Numbered from the stretch's first letter, positions 51,244 through 60,011 are shown. The stretch is 64,000 nucleotides of DNA from an uncultured Blautia sp. (GCA_900542045.1 UQMI01000006.1:22355-86354), one strand, 5' to 3'. Notes: generated by a model from the sequence alone, not told the origin. Numbers and translations are program-made.

Positions 51244-53439
51244 CTTCACGACTCCATCTGTAATTTCGTAATCTCCATGTTCTTTTACTCTGTCCCTGGC
51301 TGATCTTTCTGAGATTCCAAGATATTCCGCGATATCTGCAAGGGATGGTGGATCGCCAAAATTGCTATCTTCCAAAGCTCTTTCCAAAGCTTTTCTTCTT
51401 TCTAATTTTCGCTGCGCAGGTGTCTTCCTTTTTTCGATTGCTTTTTTCCATTGCGGCTTTTCATCATTTAGCTGTATGTCTTTCAGGCTCCCCACATCAT
51501 CCAGCTGATGCGCCGGATAATCGAACCACAGATTGACTGGGTCGAACTTCGGGAATTCCCGCAAGGTTCCTTCAATCCTCCATGCTGTTTCTGTCCTTAC
51601 TCTGTCTTTTGCGGCTTCTATTTGTCTCTCTAAAGCTTTCATCTGCCATTTATCCAGATGCTCTTGGCAGTATGTCAGCATCTGTGTGCTGCTCAGTAGA
51701 TCATCCTGCGACAAGTCGTCCTGCCAGCTCCAATGAGCATCCAGATAACATTTGCAGGCCGCGCAGACTGCTTTGTTTTCCTCCTGCTTCATTAACGCTT
51801 CTGGAAGCTCCAGTTCGATCAGGTCAAGCAATGCATCCGGATCTCGGGCGAACACGCCGGATCCGCTGGCCCGGTCCATAGACTTTTTGCTTCCTTGGCT
51901 GCCTTTGCTGTGATGGTGGCAATAGATCACTGCGCATCCCAGCTCTGTGCATACCTTATCAAACTGATTGCAGAAGTTTGCCATTTGATCCGCGCTGTTC
52001 TCGTCACCGGTAATCACCTTATAAATTGGGTCGATCACAACAGCCACATAATTCTTTTTCGCGGCTCTTCGGATCAGCTTTGGCGCCAGTTTGTCCATGG
52101 GTATCGACTTTCCGCGCAGGTTCCAGATATCAATATTCTGCAGATGATCCGGGCTGATCCCAAGCGCCTGATACACATCTTTAAACCGGTGCAGACAGCT
52201 TGCGCGGTCCAGCTCCAGATTGACATATAACACTTTTCCCTGTGCGCAAGGCCATTGCAGCCACTTCTTTCCTTCCGCAATCGCAATACACAATTCGATC
52301 AGGAGAAAAGATTTCCCTGCTTTTGACGGTCCTGCGATCAGCATCTTATGTCCTTTCCGGAGCACACCATCAATCAGGCAGGGCGACAATTCCGGCAAAT
52401 TTTCCCAGACGTTTTCAAGTGATTCCGGGTCCGGCAGATCATCGTTCACACTCTCAATCCATTCCTGCCATTCATTCCAGGAAGCTTTTCCGATATTCGT
52501 ATCGATCAGGAATTGTTTCCGTTCCCCGCGCATGATTCCAGGCATACGGGACAACCGGGAGGGATTCCGGTTCTGCGTGTCTACTTGCATACCGTTTTTC
52601 TGACAGATCGCGTACATATAATCTACGCGTTTTCGGTATTCGTGGTAATCAGCAGCGTCCACCTTTACAATGGCATGCAGACTCTTTCTGCCGCTATGGA
52701 CCAGGCAGGCGATTGGCAATTCCAGCTCTCGAAGGATCGCATTCTGTTTCTCGATCTCCATACCGTCAGATTCCACTAAGGCATAGCGATAATCCGTTAC
52801 ATTCTCATTTCGGACACCTTTTCCATCCAGAGGATTAAACCGGATCCAGGCGCCGCCTTCCGGATCGTAATCTCCAAGCACAGAACCGATATCGCCGTTG
52901 CAATGCGACAATCCCTCAATCAGTTGCCCGGCTGTCCGGTCCCAGTTCCCTTTGTCCTGCGGGACATATTTTCCTTTTTCGTTTTTCCAGCTGCGAGTCA
53001 CATAGCCTACATTTTCTCCAGCTTCAAATAAGGTTTCTAAATAACGGATCAGGTCGCTGACAGGATTCCAATGCTGAGGCTCAAAAACCTCTTTCTCCTC
53101 AATCCAGTTTTTATCAACGACCACATGATCACTGTCTCCTGAAATGGTATCGTCCCAATCCAGTTCACGCCCTCTTTCCGGCTCCCATCCCTGATCCATG
53201 GCCATCTGCACGATGGTACCACCAGTAATCGGAGAAGCTGCTCCATAGAAACTGTTCCATTTCCGCTCGCATTCTCCAGGATGATAACGGCCGGCATCTC
53301 TTTGGCTCCAACTGTCCCAGGCAGAGACAGGGTAACCTTCTTGCTTGAGCGCCATCCCTACATTGATCCATTCTTGATAGTCAAGTCCGGATGGATCTAT
53401 ATGATTTAAAATCTCCAGGAGATCTGTTCTATGTTCCAT
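51229..53439 (-). CDS. Phage primase-helicase (PriCT-2, primase-like, RepA-like ATPase, winged helix)
   Basis: 736 residues. About 1-80: PriCT-2 domain (DYQEWINVGMALKQEGYPVSAWDSWS). About 110-320: primase-like part (RYALVESDGMEIEKQNAIL, CLVHSGRKSLHAIVKVDA). About 355-560: RecA-type helicase with Walker A AGPSKAGKSFLL, Walker B VVIDPIYKVITGDEN and HHHSKG. The end has a winged helix (SLADIAEYLGISERSARDRVKEHG) that could bind the origin next to the gene. Confidence 0.88.
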   Translation of the reverse strand: MEHRTDLLEILNHIDPSGLDYQEWINVGMALKQEGYPVSAWDSWSQRDAGRYHPGECERKWNSFYGAASPITGGTIVQMAMDQGWEPERGRELDWDDTISGDSDHVVVDKNWIEEKEVFEPQHWNPVSDLIRYLETLFEAGENVGYVTRSWKNEKGKYVPQDKGNWDRTAGQLIEGLSHCNGDIGSVLGDYDPEGGAWIRFNPLDGKGVRNENVTDYRYALVESDGMEIEKQNAILRELELPIACLVHSGRKSLHAIVKVDAADYHEYRKRVDYMYAICQKNGMQVDTQNRNPSRLSRMPGIMRGERKQFLIDTNIGKASWNEWQEWIESVNDDLPDPESLENVWENLPELSPCLIDGVLRKGHKMLIAGPSKAGKSFLLIELCIAIAEGKKWLQWPCAQGKVLYVNLELDRASCLHRFKDVYQALGISPDHLQNIDIWNLRGKSIPMDKLAPKLIRRAAKKNYVAVVIDPIYKVITGDENSADQMANFCNQFDKVCTELGCAVIYCHHHSKGSQGSKKSMDRASGSGVFARDPDALLDLIELELPEALMKQEENKAVCAACKCYLDAHWSWQDDLSQDDLLSSTQMLTYCQEHLDKWQMKALERQIEAAKDRVRTETAWRIEGTLREFPKFDPVNLWFDYPAHQLDDVGSLKDIQLNDEKPQWKKAIEKRKTPAQRKLERRKALERALEDSNFGDPPSLADIAEYLGISERSARDRVKEHGDYEITDGVVKKKTS

Positions 53440-53442
53440 TTG

Positions 53443-55026
53443 TTATGCTCCTTTATATTCTTGCGGGACGATGTCCGGCGGAACCCTCCATCCATTTGCA
53501 GCGATCCGATCGATCAATTTCCGTGCCGTATCAAACTGCCAGGTTCCGACATGCTGGAATCCCCTGCCTTCCAGGAATCGGATCTGCTTTGGCGTGGTCA
53601 GGCCTTCCTGACGGCGTTTATCCAAGCGATCCAGTAATTTCGCTGCCTTTCCGGCATTTTCAATCTGATCTGGAAGGATTCCAAGCTTCTCCAGTGTCTT
53701 TTTTTGATTTTCTGTAGCTGGCCCGGCTTCCCATCCGAAGGACGGGACATATCCGGAAAGGTCTTCCGCCTGGATCGACATTTCAAACTGCAGTGGATCT
53801 ACTAATTTTTTCTTCCGCCGTTTCATCTCTGCCAGCTGTTTTGCCAGGGCTTCTTCCCGCTGCGCCACTACATCCTGCGATGCTTTCTCTTCCGCCTCTT
53901 CCAGATCCACCGGGCGCCCTGCTTCTTTTTCCAGGGTCTCCGTCATTCTCTGTGCGACTTCTTCGCTCTCGCAGATCAAACTGGCCGGATGACACAGCTC
54001 ATGGCGTTCGGTGTGCCATAGAAAATCCAATAACAATAAATGATCTTTCCCCGGATATAACCGGGTTCCGCGCCCCACCATCTGGCAATACAGGCTCCGT
54101 ACTTTTGTCGGCCGCAGCACCACAATACAATCTACAGAAGGGCAGTCCCATCCCTCTGTCAGCAACATGGAATTGCATAATACGTTATAACTTCCCGCTT
54201 CAAAATCTTTTAAGATTTCTGTTCTGTCTTGACTTTCTCCATTTACTTCCGCAGCCTGGAATCCATGAGCATTTAAAATATCCCGGAATTTCTGGCTGGT
54301 TTTCACAAGCGGAAGAAATACGACTGTTTTCTTGTCCTGACAGTATTTTTCCATCTCTGCTGCAATGCCTTCCAGATAAGGATCCAGCGCCGCCCCGATC
54401 TCCCCTGCCTTAAAGTCTCCTGCCTGTATACCAACGCCGCTCATATCAATTTTTAGTGGAATCGTCAGCGCCTTAATTGGAGACAGATAGCCTTCCTTGA
54501 TCGCTTTCGGCAGCGTATACTCATAAGCAAGGCTCTCAAAATAAGAACCTAAGTTGCGCATATCGCCCCGGTCTGGAGTTGCGGTAACACCAAGGACATT
54601 GGCCTCCGGGAAATGTTTCAGAACCTTCTGATAGCTGTCTGAGATGCAGTGATGTGCCTCATCCACGATGATGGTATGGAAGTAGTCATCTGGAAACTGG
54701 TTCAGTCTTTTTTCTCTCATTAACGTCTGTACAGAGCCAACAACGATCCGAAACCAGCTCCCCTGACAGGATTCCTCCGCTTTTTCTACTGCACAGCCCA
54801 GACCGGTTGCCTTATGAATCTTGTCCGCTGCTTGCTCCAGGAGCTCTCCTCTATGTGCCAGGATCAATACACGATCTCCGCGCCGGACACAGTCTTCTGT
54901 TACTTTTGCAAATACGATCGTTTTCCCGCAGCCTGTGGGGAGCACCAGGAGCGTCTTCCTGGTGCCGTTGTCCCACTGCGCGAAGATCGCGTCTTTTGCT
55001 TCCCGCTGGTATGGTCTTAACTCCAT
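53443..55026 (-). CDS. DEAD/DEAH-box superfamily 2 helicase
   Basis: 527 residues from the ATG at 55026. Q-motif/Walker A LVLPTGCGKTIVF, DEAH box IIVDEAHH, motif III VTATPDRGD, motif VI QMVGRGTRLYPGK. After the helicase core comes a charged coiled stretch and a C-terminal part (KQIRFLEGRGFQHVGTWQFDTARKLIDRIAANGWRVP). Unwinds DNA in phage replication. Confidence 0.93.
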   Translation of the reverse strand: MELRPYQREAKDAIFAQWDNGTRKTLLVLPTGCGKTIVFAKVTEDCVRRGDRVLILAHRGELLEQAADKIHKATGLGCAVEKAEESCQGSWFRIVVGSVQTLMREKRLNQFPDDYFHTIIVDEAHHCISDSYQKVLKHFPEANVLGVTATPDRGDMRNLGSYFESLAYEYTLPKAIKEGYLSPIKALTIPLKIDMSGVGIQAGDFKAGEIGAALDPYLEGIAAEMEKYCQDKKTVVFLPLVKTSQKFRDILNAHGFQAAEVNGESQDRTEILKDFEAGSYNVLCNSMLLTEGWDCPSVDCIVVLRPTKVRSLYCQMVGRGTRLYPGKDHLLLLDFLWHTERHELCHPASLICESEEVAQRMTETLEKEAGRPVDLEEAEEKASQDVVAQREEALAKQLAEMKRRKKKLVDPLQFEMSIQAEDLSGYVPSFGWEAGPATENQKKTLEKLGILPDQIENAGKAAKLLDRLDKRRQEGLTTPKQIRFLEGRGFQHVGTWQFDTARKLIDRIAANGWRVPPDIVPQEYKGA

Positions 55027-55042
55027 CCTTATCACCTGCCAA

Positions 55043-55486
55043 TCAGAAAGAGCCTGTTTTAAAGGCAGGTTTTGCCGTATCTTTGGGATACAGTTTCTCG
55101 ATAAAGTTATACTTTTTGCTGGGATCCTTGATCCCCGGCTTCAATCCAACTTTTGCTCTGGCCGTTAATCCCGGAAGTGCGTTCCAATTCATCCGCAATT
55201 CTTCTCCTTCTTTTTTCAGCCCAACACCGCGGAATAACTCCGAGAGCTTCCACTCGAGAGAGCTGTGCAACACATAATTTTCCCGGATTGTCACTTCCCT
55301 GTCTCGGTCATGGACTGTAAAATAAACAACTGCCATGTTACAGGGAGGGAGCTTTCCTTCTCCTTTGGACCGGCTCCGATCAAACTTCTCTACTGTTACG
55401 TTGTAATCCCCTTCCGGAACCGGTTCAAAATCCTGCGCGTCTTCTTTTATGGTATCTTCCCAGCTTAATTCTCTTCCCTCTGCCAT
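55043..55486 (-). CDS. DUF669 protein (single-strand-binding-like)
   Basis: 147 residues from the ATG at 55486 (MAEGRELSWEDTIKEDAQDF). PVPEGDYNVTVEKFDRSRSKGEGKLPPCNMAVVYFTV is the DUF669 signature. These proteins go with Sak4-like ATPases in phage recombination and are thought to act as an SSB. Confidence 0.88.
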   Translation of the reverse strand: MAEGRELSWEDTIKEDAQDFEPVPEGDYNVTVEKFDRSRSKGEGKLPPCNMAVVYFTVHDRDREVTIRENYVLHSSLEWKLSELFRGVGLKKEGEELRMNWNALPGLTARAKVGLKPGIKDPSKKYNFIEKLYPKDTAKPAFKTGSF

Positions 55487-55503
55487 TGTTCTATTTCCTC
55501 CTA

Positions 55504-56652
55504 TCAATCAAATGGAATTTCTTGTTTCTCTTTCATTGTTTTTATCATGCCATATACCTGATCCCAGGCGCCAATCAGGCAGCCTTTGATAAAGTCTTCA
55601 TCGTAATCCCGTATCGGGACATCGGATGGGTAGTAACCTCTGGCCTGCACCACACTCTGAATATCCCATTCATCCACCTGGTTTGCCGCCATCAAGTCTC
55701 GCAATGCCTGGGGGATCTGCGGATCCAAAGCAGGCGTTGTAGTTTCTGTATCCCTTTGTGCTGCTGCCGGCGCATCAGGCGCATTGAACGGCAATGTCAT
55801 TTGCTCACCGGCCTTGGGCTGCGACTGCGATTTTGCTGGTGCCGAATGCGGCGCTGTTTGCGCTGGCTCTTTCTTATTTTGTGCTGCGGGGCCAGGAGCC
55901 ACCTTTTGCGAAAGCGGCCCTGTTGCTTCTTCGATCACATGGGCAATCTCCTGATAAGCAAACGGGAGTTCTTCTGGAAGTCCATACCGGTTCTTGGCAT
56001 CCCAACAGGGGTGATGCGCCGTATACATGACCCGGGCACCGCCCTGCGCCTTATGCTTCTTTCCTTTTTCATCTACAGCGATGGAATAAGTTTTGTAATT
56101 GGCAAACAAAAGCATGTCCGCCCATTCTTTTACCAGTGGGGAAGTCTGGGAAGTGGTTTTCTTCCCAAGTTTCAGCTCCCAACGGTCATAAGCCCCCATT
56201 TCATCCGGCTGCTCGAATTTCCGGATCTGTGCGTGTGCAGTAAGGACTACATTCACACCCTTGTCCACAACATCGGAAAGTTTATTTAAAAATTTTCCGA
56301 ACTCTTCTTTTGCATAAACATATCCCGAACCATACCCAAAACTCTCTAATCCATCTTTTTGATGTTTATTACAGATATGTTCAATACAGAGCATTTCCGC
56401 CCAGTCGATCGTATCGATCACCAGTGTTTTGCACACTCCCGGATCATTTTTTACATATTCAATTTCTTCCAAAAGATACTCCCAGGAAGACGGCTTATCA
56501 AATCTTGCCACATCCATATCTTTTGTGCTTCCTTCTGTATCAATAAATACGGGGTCTGGGAATTTACTGGCAAAAGTAGATTTGCCAATCCCTTCCGGTC
56601 CGTAAACAACAATCTTCTTCGCTCCCGGAAGTTTTCCTCTTGTGATATTCAT
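55504..56652 (-). CDS. Sak4-like RecA-fold ATPase (AAA_24)
   Basis: 382 residues. Walker A VVYGPEGIGKSTFA, Walker B TLVIDTIDWAEML, and VVLTAHAQIRKF as sensor. After about residue 240 a Pro/Ala/Gln-rich linker precedes a C-terminal helical piece (QIPQALRDLMAANQVDEWDIQSVVQARGYYPSDVPIRDYDEDFIKGC). Sak4-type proteins anneal single strands with the help of an SSB, here the DUF669 protein next to it. Confidence 0.87.
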   Translation of the reverse strand: MNITRGKLPGAKKIVVYGPEGIGKSTFASKFPDPVFIDTEGSTKDMDVARFDKPSSWEYLLEEIEYVKNDPGVCKTLVIDTIDWAEMLCIEHICNKHQKDGLESFGYGSGYVYAKEEFGKFLNKLSDVVDKGVNVVLTAHAQIRKFEQPDEMGAYDRWELKLGKKTTSQTSPLVKEWADMLLFANYKTYSIAVDEKGKKHKAQGGARVMYTAHHPCWDAKNRYGLPEELPFAYQEIAHVIEEATGPLSQKVAPGPAAQNKKEPAQTAPHSAPAKSQSQPKAGEQMTLPFNAPDAPAAAQRDTETTTPALDPQIPQALRDLMAANQVDEWDIQSVVQARGYYPSDVPIRDYDEDFIKGCLIGAWDQVYGMIKTMKEKQEIPFD

Positions 56653-57921
56653 TTAAAATGCACCTGCCTTCCATGTTTTCTTTGGCTCTGCAGAAATTTC
56701 CTGCCCCACCACATATCCATCTTCGATGATGATGCTACATTCGTCTCCGATGCTGACCCGGGTCGCAATCGCCTGAAGGCCCTCTTGTTCCAACCACTGT
56801 CCAAACTCGTTTAGCGTCTGGAGATCCATTTGTTCTAGCTTATCCAGCAACACAAACCCGCATTTGGGATTCAGCTGCCGGACAATGGCCGTAGATACTT
56901 TCAACCGATCAGATCCGGACATGTTATCCCATTTCTGTCCTTTATAGGTCAATTCTCCGTCCGTTACAGACAGCTCCGGAAGTGGTAGCTTTGCAGACTG
57001 CAGAAGATCTGTCTTTGCCTTCCGGGTCTCCTGTATTTCTTTGGTCAGGGATGCGTACTGATTCTTGTATCCCTGCGCGTCTTCCTCCGCTTTATCTTTG
57101 TCCAGATTTGCCCGTACCTGCCGATTGATTTCTTCGATATTGGCAATGCTCTCTTCCAGTGCGGCAGTGGATTGGTCTTGCAGGTCAGCTGCGCTTTTCC
57201 GTGCAATCACCAGATCTTCTTCCAGCTGCTCTTGCTTTTTGAGTAGTGTAGTCATCTGCTCATTGACTCTCTGGTATTCCTGCTCCAATTGATGCAGCTG
57301 CTCTCTCTTGCGCTGGTTCTCCCCATTGCGCGCCAGAATCTCTTGCTGCTGCCGGATCAGTTCGGATGGAGACACCAGTTCCTTTGGAGCATCCGGGTAA
57401 TAGGGCTGCTCCTTTGCAAATTTTCCCTTCTGATCTGCAATCTGTCCGATCGCCAACCGCCGGTTATAAAGTTCTTTTTCCTGCTGTTCCAAAAAAGAGA
57501 GCTGCTCTCCTACCCCAATGATCTGCAGCAATATTTCCGCTTTTTCCTTGCTGCTGCTTTCCATAAACTTTGGCAGATCCAATGCCAACTGTTCCACAAA
57601 TTCATTGAGCAGCTGCTGACCACCTTTCTGCCCATTGGGATCTGTTACCTTCAGCGCGCTGTTCTTTCCTTTACGTTCCACGACAAGGCCATTATTCATG
57701 ACAATATGTAGGTTTGGCGGAACAACCGATCCTTCTCTGGCTGCCTGTGAAGGCTTAAAGCGATCTCCGCCCAGCGCCCAGGCAATGGAATCCAAAACAG
57801 AAGTTTTCCCCTGATTGTTATTTCCACCAATAATCGTCAGCCCATTCGCCTTGGGCTCCATTTTCACAGCCTTGATCCGCTTTACATTTTCAATTTCTAA
57901 TTTATTGATTTTGAATGACAT
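56653..57921 (-). CDS. SMC/RecF-like ATPase
   Basis: 422 residues. N-terminal LEIENVKRIKAVKMEPKANGLTIIGGNNNQGKTSVLDSI has Walker A; a long coiled coil runs about 150-320 (QEILARNGENQRKREQLHQL and following); the C-terminal ATPase half has the signature NMSGSDRLKVSTAI. The Walker B is degenerate: CGFVLLDKLEQMD has Lys in place of the usual Glu after the Asp. Probable role in DNA repair or recombination, with the Sak4-like protein in the same operon. Confidence 0.88.
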   Translation of the reverse strand: MSFKINKLEIENVKRIKAVKMEPKANGLTIIGGNNNQGKTSVLDSIAWALGGDRFKPSQAAREGSVVPPNLHIVMNNGLVVERKGKNSALKVTDPNGQKGGQQLLNEFVEQLALDLPKFMESSSKEKAEILLQIIGVGEQLSFLEQQEKELYNRRLAIGQIADQKGKFAKEQPYYPDAPKELVSPSELIRQQQEILARNGENQRKREQLHQLEQEYQRVNEQMTTLLKKQEQLEEDLVIARKSAADLQDQSTAALEESIANIEEINRQVRANLDKDKAEEDAQGYKNQYASLTKEIQETRKAKTDLLQSAKLPLPELSVTDGELTYKGQKWDNMSGSDRLKVSTAIVRQLNPKCGFVLLDKLEQMDLQTLNEFGQWLEQEGLQAIATRVSIGDECSIIIEDGYVVGQEISAEPKKTWKAGAF

Positions 57922-57965
57922 CTTGACTTTTCCTTTCTATTGGACTTACAATAAATCTGTGATAT

Positions 57966-58208
57966 TTATTTTTGTAGAGCCTTCCAGGTGGCGTCCCAGG
58001 GGCTCTTTTCATCTAACAGTGCAAACAGCTCTCGCAGCTGGGACTTTGTATAGCTTTCATCGCTGTCTATATAAGATGTGATCCAGGCAATGATCCCAAC
58101 GCGGGCAATGTTTTCTTTTTCTATTCCTTCTGCTCCGATACGTTCAATCTCTTCTTGCAGGATCCTTTGTAAATCCGCTTTTTCTTTTTGAAATTTACTT
58201 TCTTCCAT
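57966..58208 (-). CDS. Hypothetical phage protein
   Basis: 80 residues, helical and acidic at the start (KADLQRILQEEIERIGAEGIEKENIARVG). Overlaps the membrane protein gene by 14 bp. Not recognised. Confidence 0.6.
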   Translation of the reverse strand: MEESKFQKEKADLQRILQEEIERIGAEGIEKENIARVGIIAWITSYIDSDESYTKSQLRELFALLDEKSPWDATWKALQK

Positions 58209-58404
58209 ACCGTTTCCCTCCTCTCAGGTTGACGTCCAGAATCGACCATACCACCAATGCAGCCAATCCGGACAGCAGTCCGGCGATCACCAGCAGCACC
58301 AGAAAGTCCACTGCCGTCAGCATCAGGCCGGCAAGGAAGATGATAGTCCATGAGCCGATCTCAGATAGAAGGCTGATGCCAGCTATAAATACATCCCGTT
58401 TCAT
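58195..58404 (-). CDS. Small membrane protein
   Basis: 69 residues with two hydrophobic helices (about 6-27 and 31-55) and a basic tail (RGGKRYGRK). An early membrane protein; function unknown. Confidence 0.6.
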   Translation of the reverse strand: MKRDVFIAGISLLSEIGSWTIIFLAGLMLTAVDFLVLLVIAGLLSGLAALVVWSILDVNLRGGKRYGRK

Positions 58405-58748
58405 TCATCTTCCCCCATCACAATAACTTCCCTTACCATCGGACAGATCGAAGCTATTTCTACCGGGTTAAATGGATCTACATATTTTTTTAGATTCTTG
58501 TCACCCAACTTCTTTCGGTTTGCCATATAATCGCGATACACATAATAGTTGACGCTCTGTGGCTTATTGTCGGTAATAGATACTTTTGGATACCGGCCTT
58601 CACTGACCAGCTTTTCTATTTCTGCAAAAATATGACGGTAGTGAGTAGTGGTCATCCCCTCGTATTCGGACAGCTGCCTAGCCGTCATAAATAATCGTGG
58701 GGCACTTTTTCCGGCTTCCAGGTATGTTTTTCGACTCAATTCTTTCAT
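58401..58748 (-). CDS. HTH-like early protein
   Basis: 115 residues. LFMTARQLSEYEGMTTTHYRHIFAEIEKLVSEGRYPKVSI looks like a winged helix of the excisionase/MerR kind, followed by a basic stretch. Possible excisionase or early regulator; no other candidate for excision is present. Confidence 0.55.
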   Translation of the reverse strand: MKELSRKTYLEAGKSAPRLFMTARQLSEYEGMTTTHYRHIFAEIEKLVSEGRYPKVSITDNKPQSVNYYVYRDYMANRKKLGDKNLKKYVDPFNPVEIASICPMVREVIVMGEDE

Positions 58749-58773
58749 GATTTCCTCCTTCTTCTAAGCTCTG

Positions 58774-58941
58774 TCAGTTCTTCTTGTTTTCTTCTTGGTC
58801 CACTTTTACTTCCATGTCAGCTCTTGCTTTCAGAACATCGACTGTGTTTCTCGCCAACATAAATCCCTGCGGATCGTTTTTGGCCAAGTATTTGGCCGTT
58901 TTTACCATTTCAGCAATATCTTTCTTTTCTTTTTCACTCAT
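58774..58941 (-). CDS. Small conserved phage protein
   Basis: 55 residues from the ATG at 58941 (MSEKEKKDIAEMVKTAKYLA). EMVKTAKYLAKNDPQGFMLARNTVDVLKAR is a pattern seen in early proteins of related phages. An in-frame TTG further up (58992) is less likely to be used. Confidence 0.6.
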   Translation of the reverse strand: MSEKEKKDIAEMVKTAKYLAKNDPQGFMLARNTVDVLKARADMEVKVDQEENKKN

Positions 58942-58967
58942 TTCTGTTATCACCTTCTTTCTGTGTT

Positions 58968-59174
58968 TTATTGTAATTTTTCTTTTTTCCAATATTCCCT
59001 GTAATACTCGAGTTTTTCTTCACTCATTACGTCTCCCGTAATCTCACAGATGTAAATCTGCATTCCCCAGTACGTATCGTCCATAAACCGTATCTTTTTG
59101 ATTAGACGATATATGGATACCGTGCAAGAGAACATAAGGAACAAATCCCCTATTATAAGCAGTATTTTATTCAC
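58968..59174 (-). CDS. Small membrane protein, first gene of the early operon
   Basis: 68 residues, GTG start at 59174 behind AGTAGG. One hydrophobic helix (ILLIIGDLFLMFSCTVSIY), then a soluble part with EKLEYYREYWKKEK. First gene after the leftward early promoter, so made early. Confidence 0.55.
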   Translation of the reverse strand: MNKILLIIGDLFLMFSCTVSIYRLIKKIRFMDDTYWGMQIYICEITGDVMSEEKLEYYREYWKKEKLQ

Positions 59175-59221
59175 CTACTTTCTTCAGTTAATTTTTGAAC
59201 CTGTTTTTCTCGCCTCCTTTT

Positions 59222-59234
59222 GTTGTTCTACGAC
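59222..59234. promoter_or_regulatory. Repressor operator O1
   Basis: GTTGTTCTACGAC, just downstream of the early -10 box. Differs from O2 at three positions. Confidence 0.6.
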
Positions 59235-59235
59235 C

Positions 59236-59264
59236 ATTATATGTTGCTCAACGACTATTGTCAA
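59236..59264 (-). promoter_or_regulatory. Leftward early promoter
   Basis: Minus-strand -35 TTGACA (59259-59264), 17-bp spacer, -10 TATAAT (59236-59241): perfect consensus. O2 fills most of the spacer and O1 follows the -10, so repressor would shut it off. Confidence 0.8.
59243..59255. promoter_or_regulatory. Repressor operator O2
   Basis: GTTGCTCAACGAC, a near palindrome exactly 21 bp (two turns) from O1 and inside the early promoter spacer. Confidence 0.65.
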
Positions 59265-59272
59265 TAGATTTT

Positions 59273-59287
59273 GTTGATTTTTTCAAC
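59273..59287. promoter_or_regulatory. Possible third operator between the two promoters
   Basis: GTTGATTTTTTCAAC, 5-bp arms with the same GTTG...CAAC ends as O2. It sits 8 bp upstream of the repressor -35. Confidence 0.45.
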
Positions 59288-59294
59288 ATTTTAA

Positions 59295-59323
59295 TTGACA
59301 TTGCTCGCCGCGTCATTTATAAT
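59295..59323 (+). promoter_or_regulatory. Repressor promoter
   Basis: -35 TTGACA (59295-59300), 17-bp spacer, -10 TATAAT (59318-59323): perfect consensus, divergent from the early promoter. Confidence 0.8.
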
Positions 59324-59347
59324 GTTTTTAGACAGGAGGTGGAAATA

Positions 59348-59737
59348 TTGAACGAGCGCCTTAAAGAATTGAGAAATCAAATAGGAATTACTCAGCAGGA
59401 ATTTGCAAATAAACTTGGACTAAAGCGAAATACGATAGCTACTTATGAAATAGGAAAATCTACGCCTAGCGATAGAGTTATATCCGATATATGCGCAAAA
59501 TATAACGTCAATGAAGAATGGATCCGCTATGGTTCCGGAGAAATGTTCCGGCAACCATCTGATGAGATAGGATATTATGTGTCTGATCTGCTGGACTATG
59601 ACGGAGAAGGAAATCCATTTTTTGATGTCATTATAGAAATGATGAAGAAATACCATGATCTTGACGAAAAATCGAAAGAAATAGTCAGGAATTTCTTTGG
59701 AGAGGTATCAAAAGGCATAAAAAAGGAAGACGATTAA
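59348..59737 (+). CDS. Phage repressor (XRE family)
   Basis: 129 residues from a TTG at 59348, chosen because AGGAGGTGG lies 5 bp before it; the frame is open upstream but that part crosses the operators. Helix-turn-helix at about 9-30 (IGITQQEFANKLGLKRNTIATYEIGKSTPSD). The rest is a short oligomerisation part (GEGNPFFDVIIEMMKKYHDLDEKSKEIVRNFFGEV). There is no RecA-cleavable peptidase domain, so induction needs another route. Confidence 0.9.
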   Translation: MNERLKELRNQIGITQQEFANKLGLKRNTIATYEIGKSTPSDRVISDICAKYNVNEEWIRYGSGEMFRQPSDEIGYYVSDLLDYDGEGNPFFDVIIEMMKKYHDLDEKSKEIVRNFFGEVSKGIKKEDD

Positions 59738-59755
59738 AGTCTTCCTCTCTTTTCC
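59724..59755 (+). terminator. Terminator of the repressor gene
   Basis: AGGAAGAC and GTCTTCCT around a 7-nt loop that contains the stop codon, followed by CTCTTTT. Confidence 0.65.
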
Positions 59756-59844
59756 AGATATCTGTATATTATCGCACAAAGCTGCCTGATTATTTTATAA
59801 TCGTTCGGTTCAAGTTTTGATAACAAATTCTGTAACTCGTTCAT
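59734..59844 (-). CDS. 36-residue protein convergent with the repressor
   Basis: MNELQNLLSKLEPNDYKIIR and QLCAIIYRYLEKRGRL: one amphipathic helical peptide. Strong ribosome site (GGGAGG, 7 bp) and its own promoter at 59893-59921. The end overlaps the repressor stop, so transcripts converge. Its position and the LexA-like site upstream suggest a small antirepressor; the function is inferred. Confidence 0.6.
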   Translation of the reverse strand: MNELQNLLSKLEPNDYKIIRQLCAIIYRYLEKRGRL

Positions 59845-59892
59845 TGTTAACCTCCCAACTGCAAAAACACTTGTTCGAAATCCCTTAAGACC

Positions 59893-59921
59893 ATAATACT
59901 ATTACCCCGAACAAATAGCAA
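59893..59921 (-). promoter_or_regulatory. Promoter of the 36-residue gene
   Basis: Minus-strand -35 TTGCTA (59916-59921), 17-bp spacer, -10 TATTAT (59893-59898). The spacer contains TTGTTCGGGG, a GTTCG half site. Confidence 0.6.
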
Positions 59922-59931
59922 GCGTTTTTCC

Positions 59932-59943
59932 GAACATATGTTC
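59932..59943. promoter_or_regulatory. LexA-like (SOS) box
   Basis: GAACATATGTTC, a perfect palindrome of the Gram-positive LexA form GAAC-N4-GTTC, 10 bp upstream of the -35 of the small minus-strand gene. Half sites (CGAAC/GTTCG) recur in the spacer and after the start of transcription. Confidence 0.6.
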
Positions 59944-60011
59944 TGGTATTTTTTTGATAACATCAAAATTTGCTTGAACTCTAATTACTTAAGCTCAGAA
60001 AAGGAAATAAA

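Noticed and set aside
59348..59737. LexA-like self-cleaving repressor
   Set aside because: The protein ends about 60 residues after the DNA-binding part and has no Ser/Lys peptidase domain.
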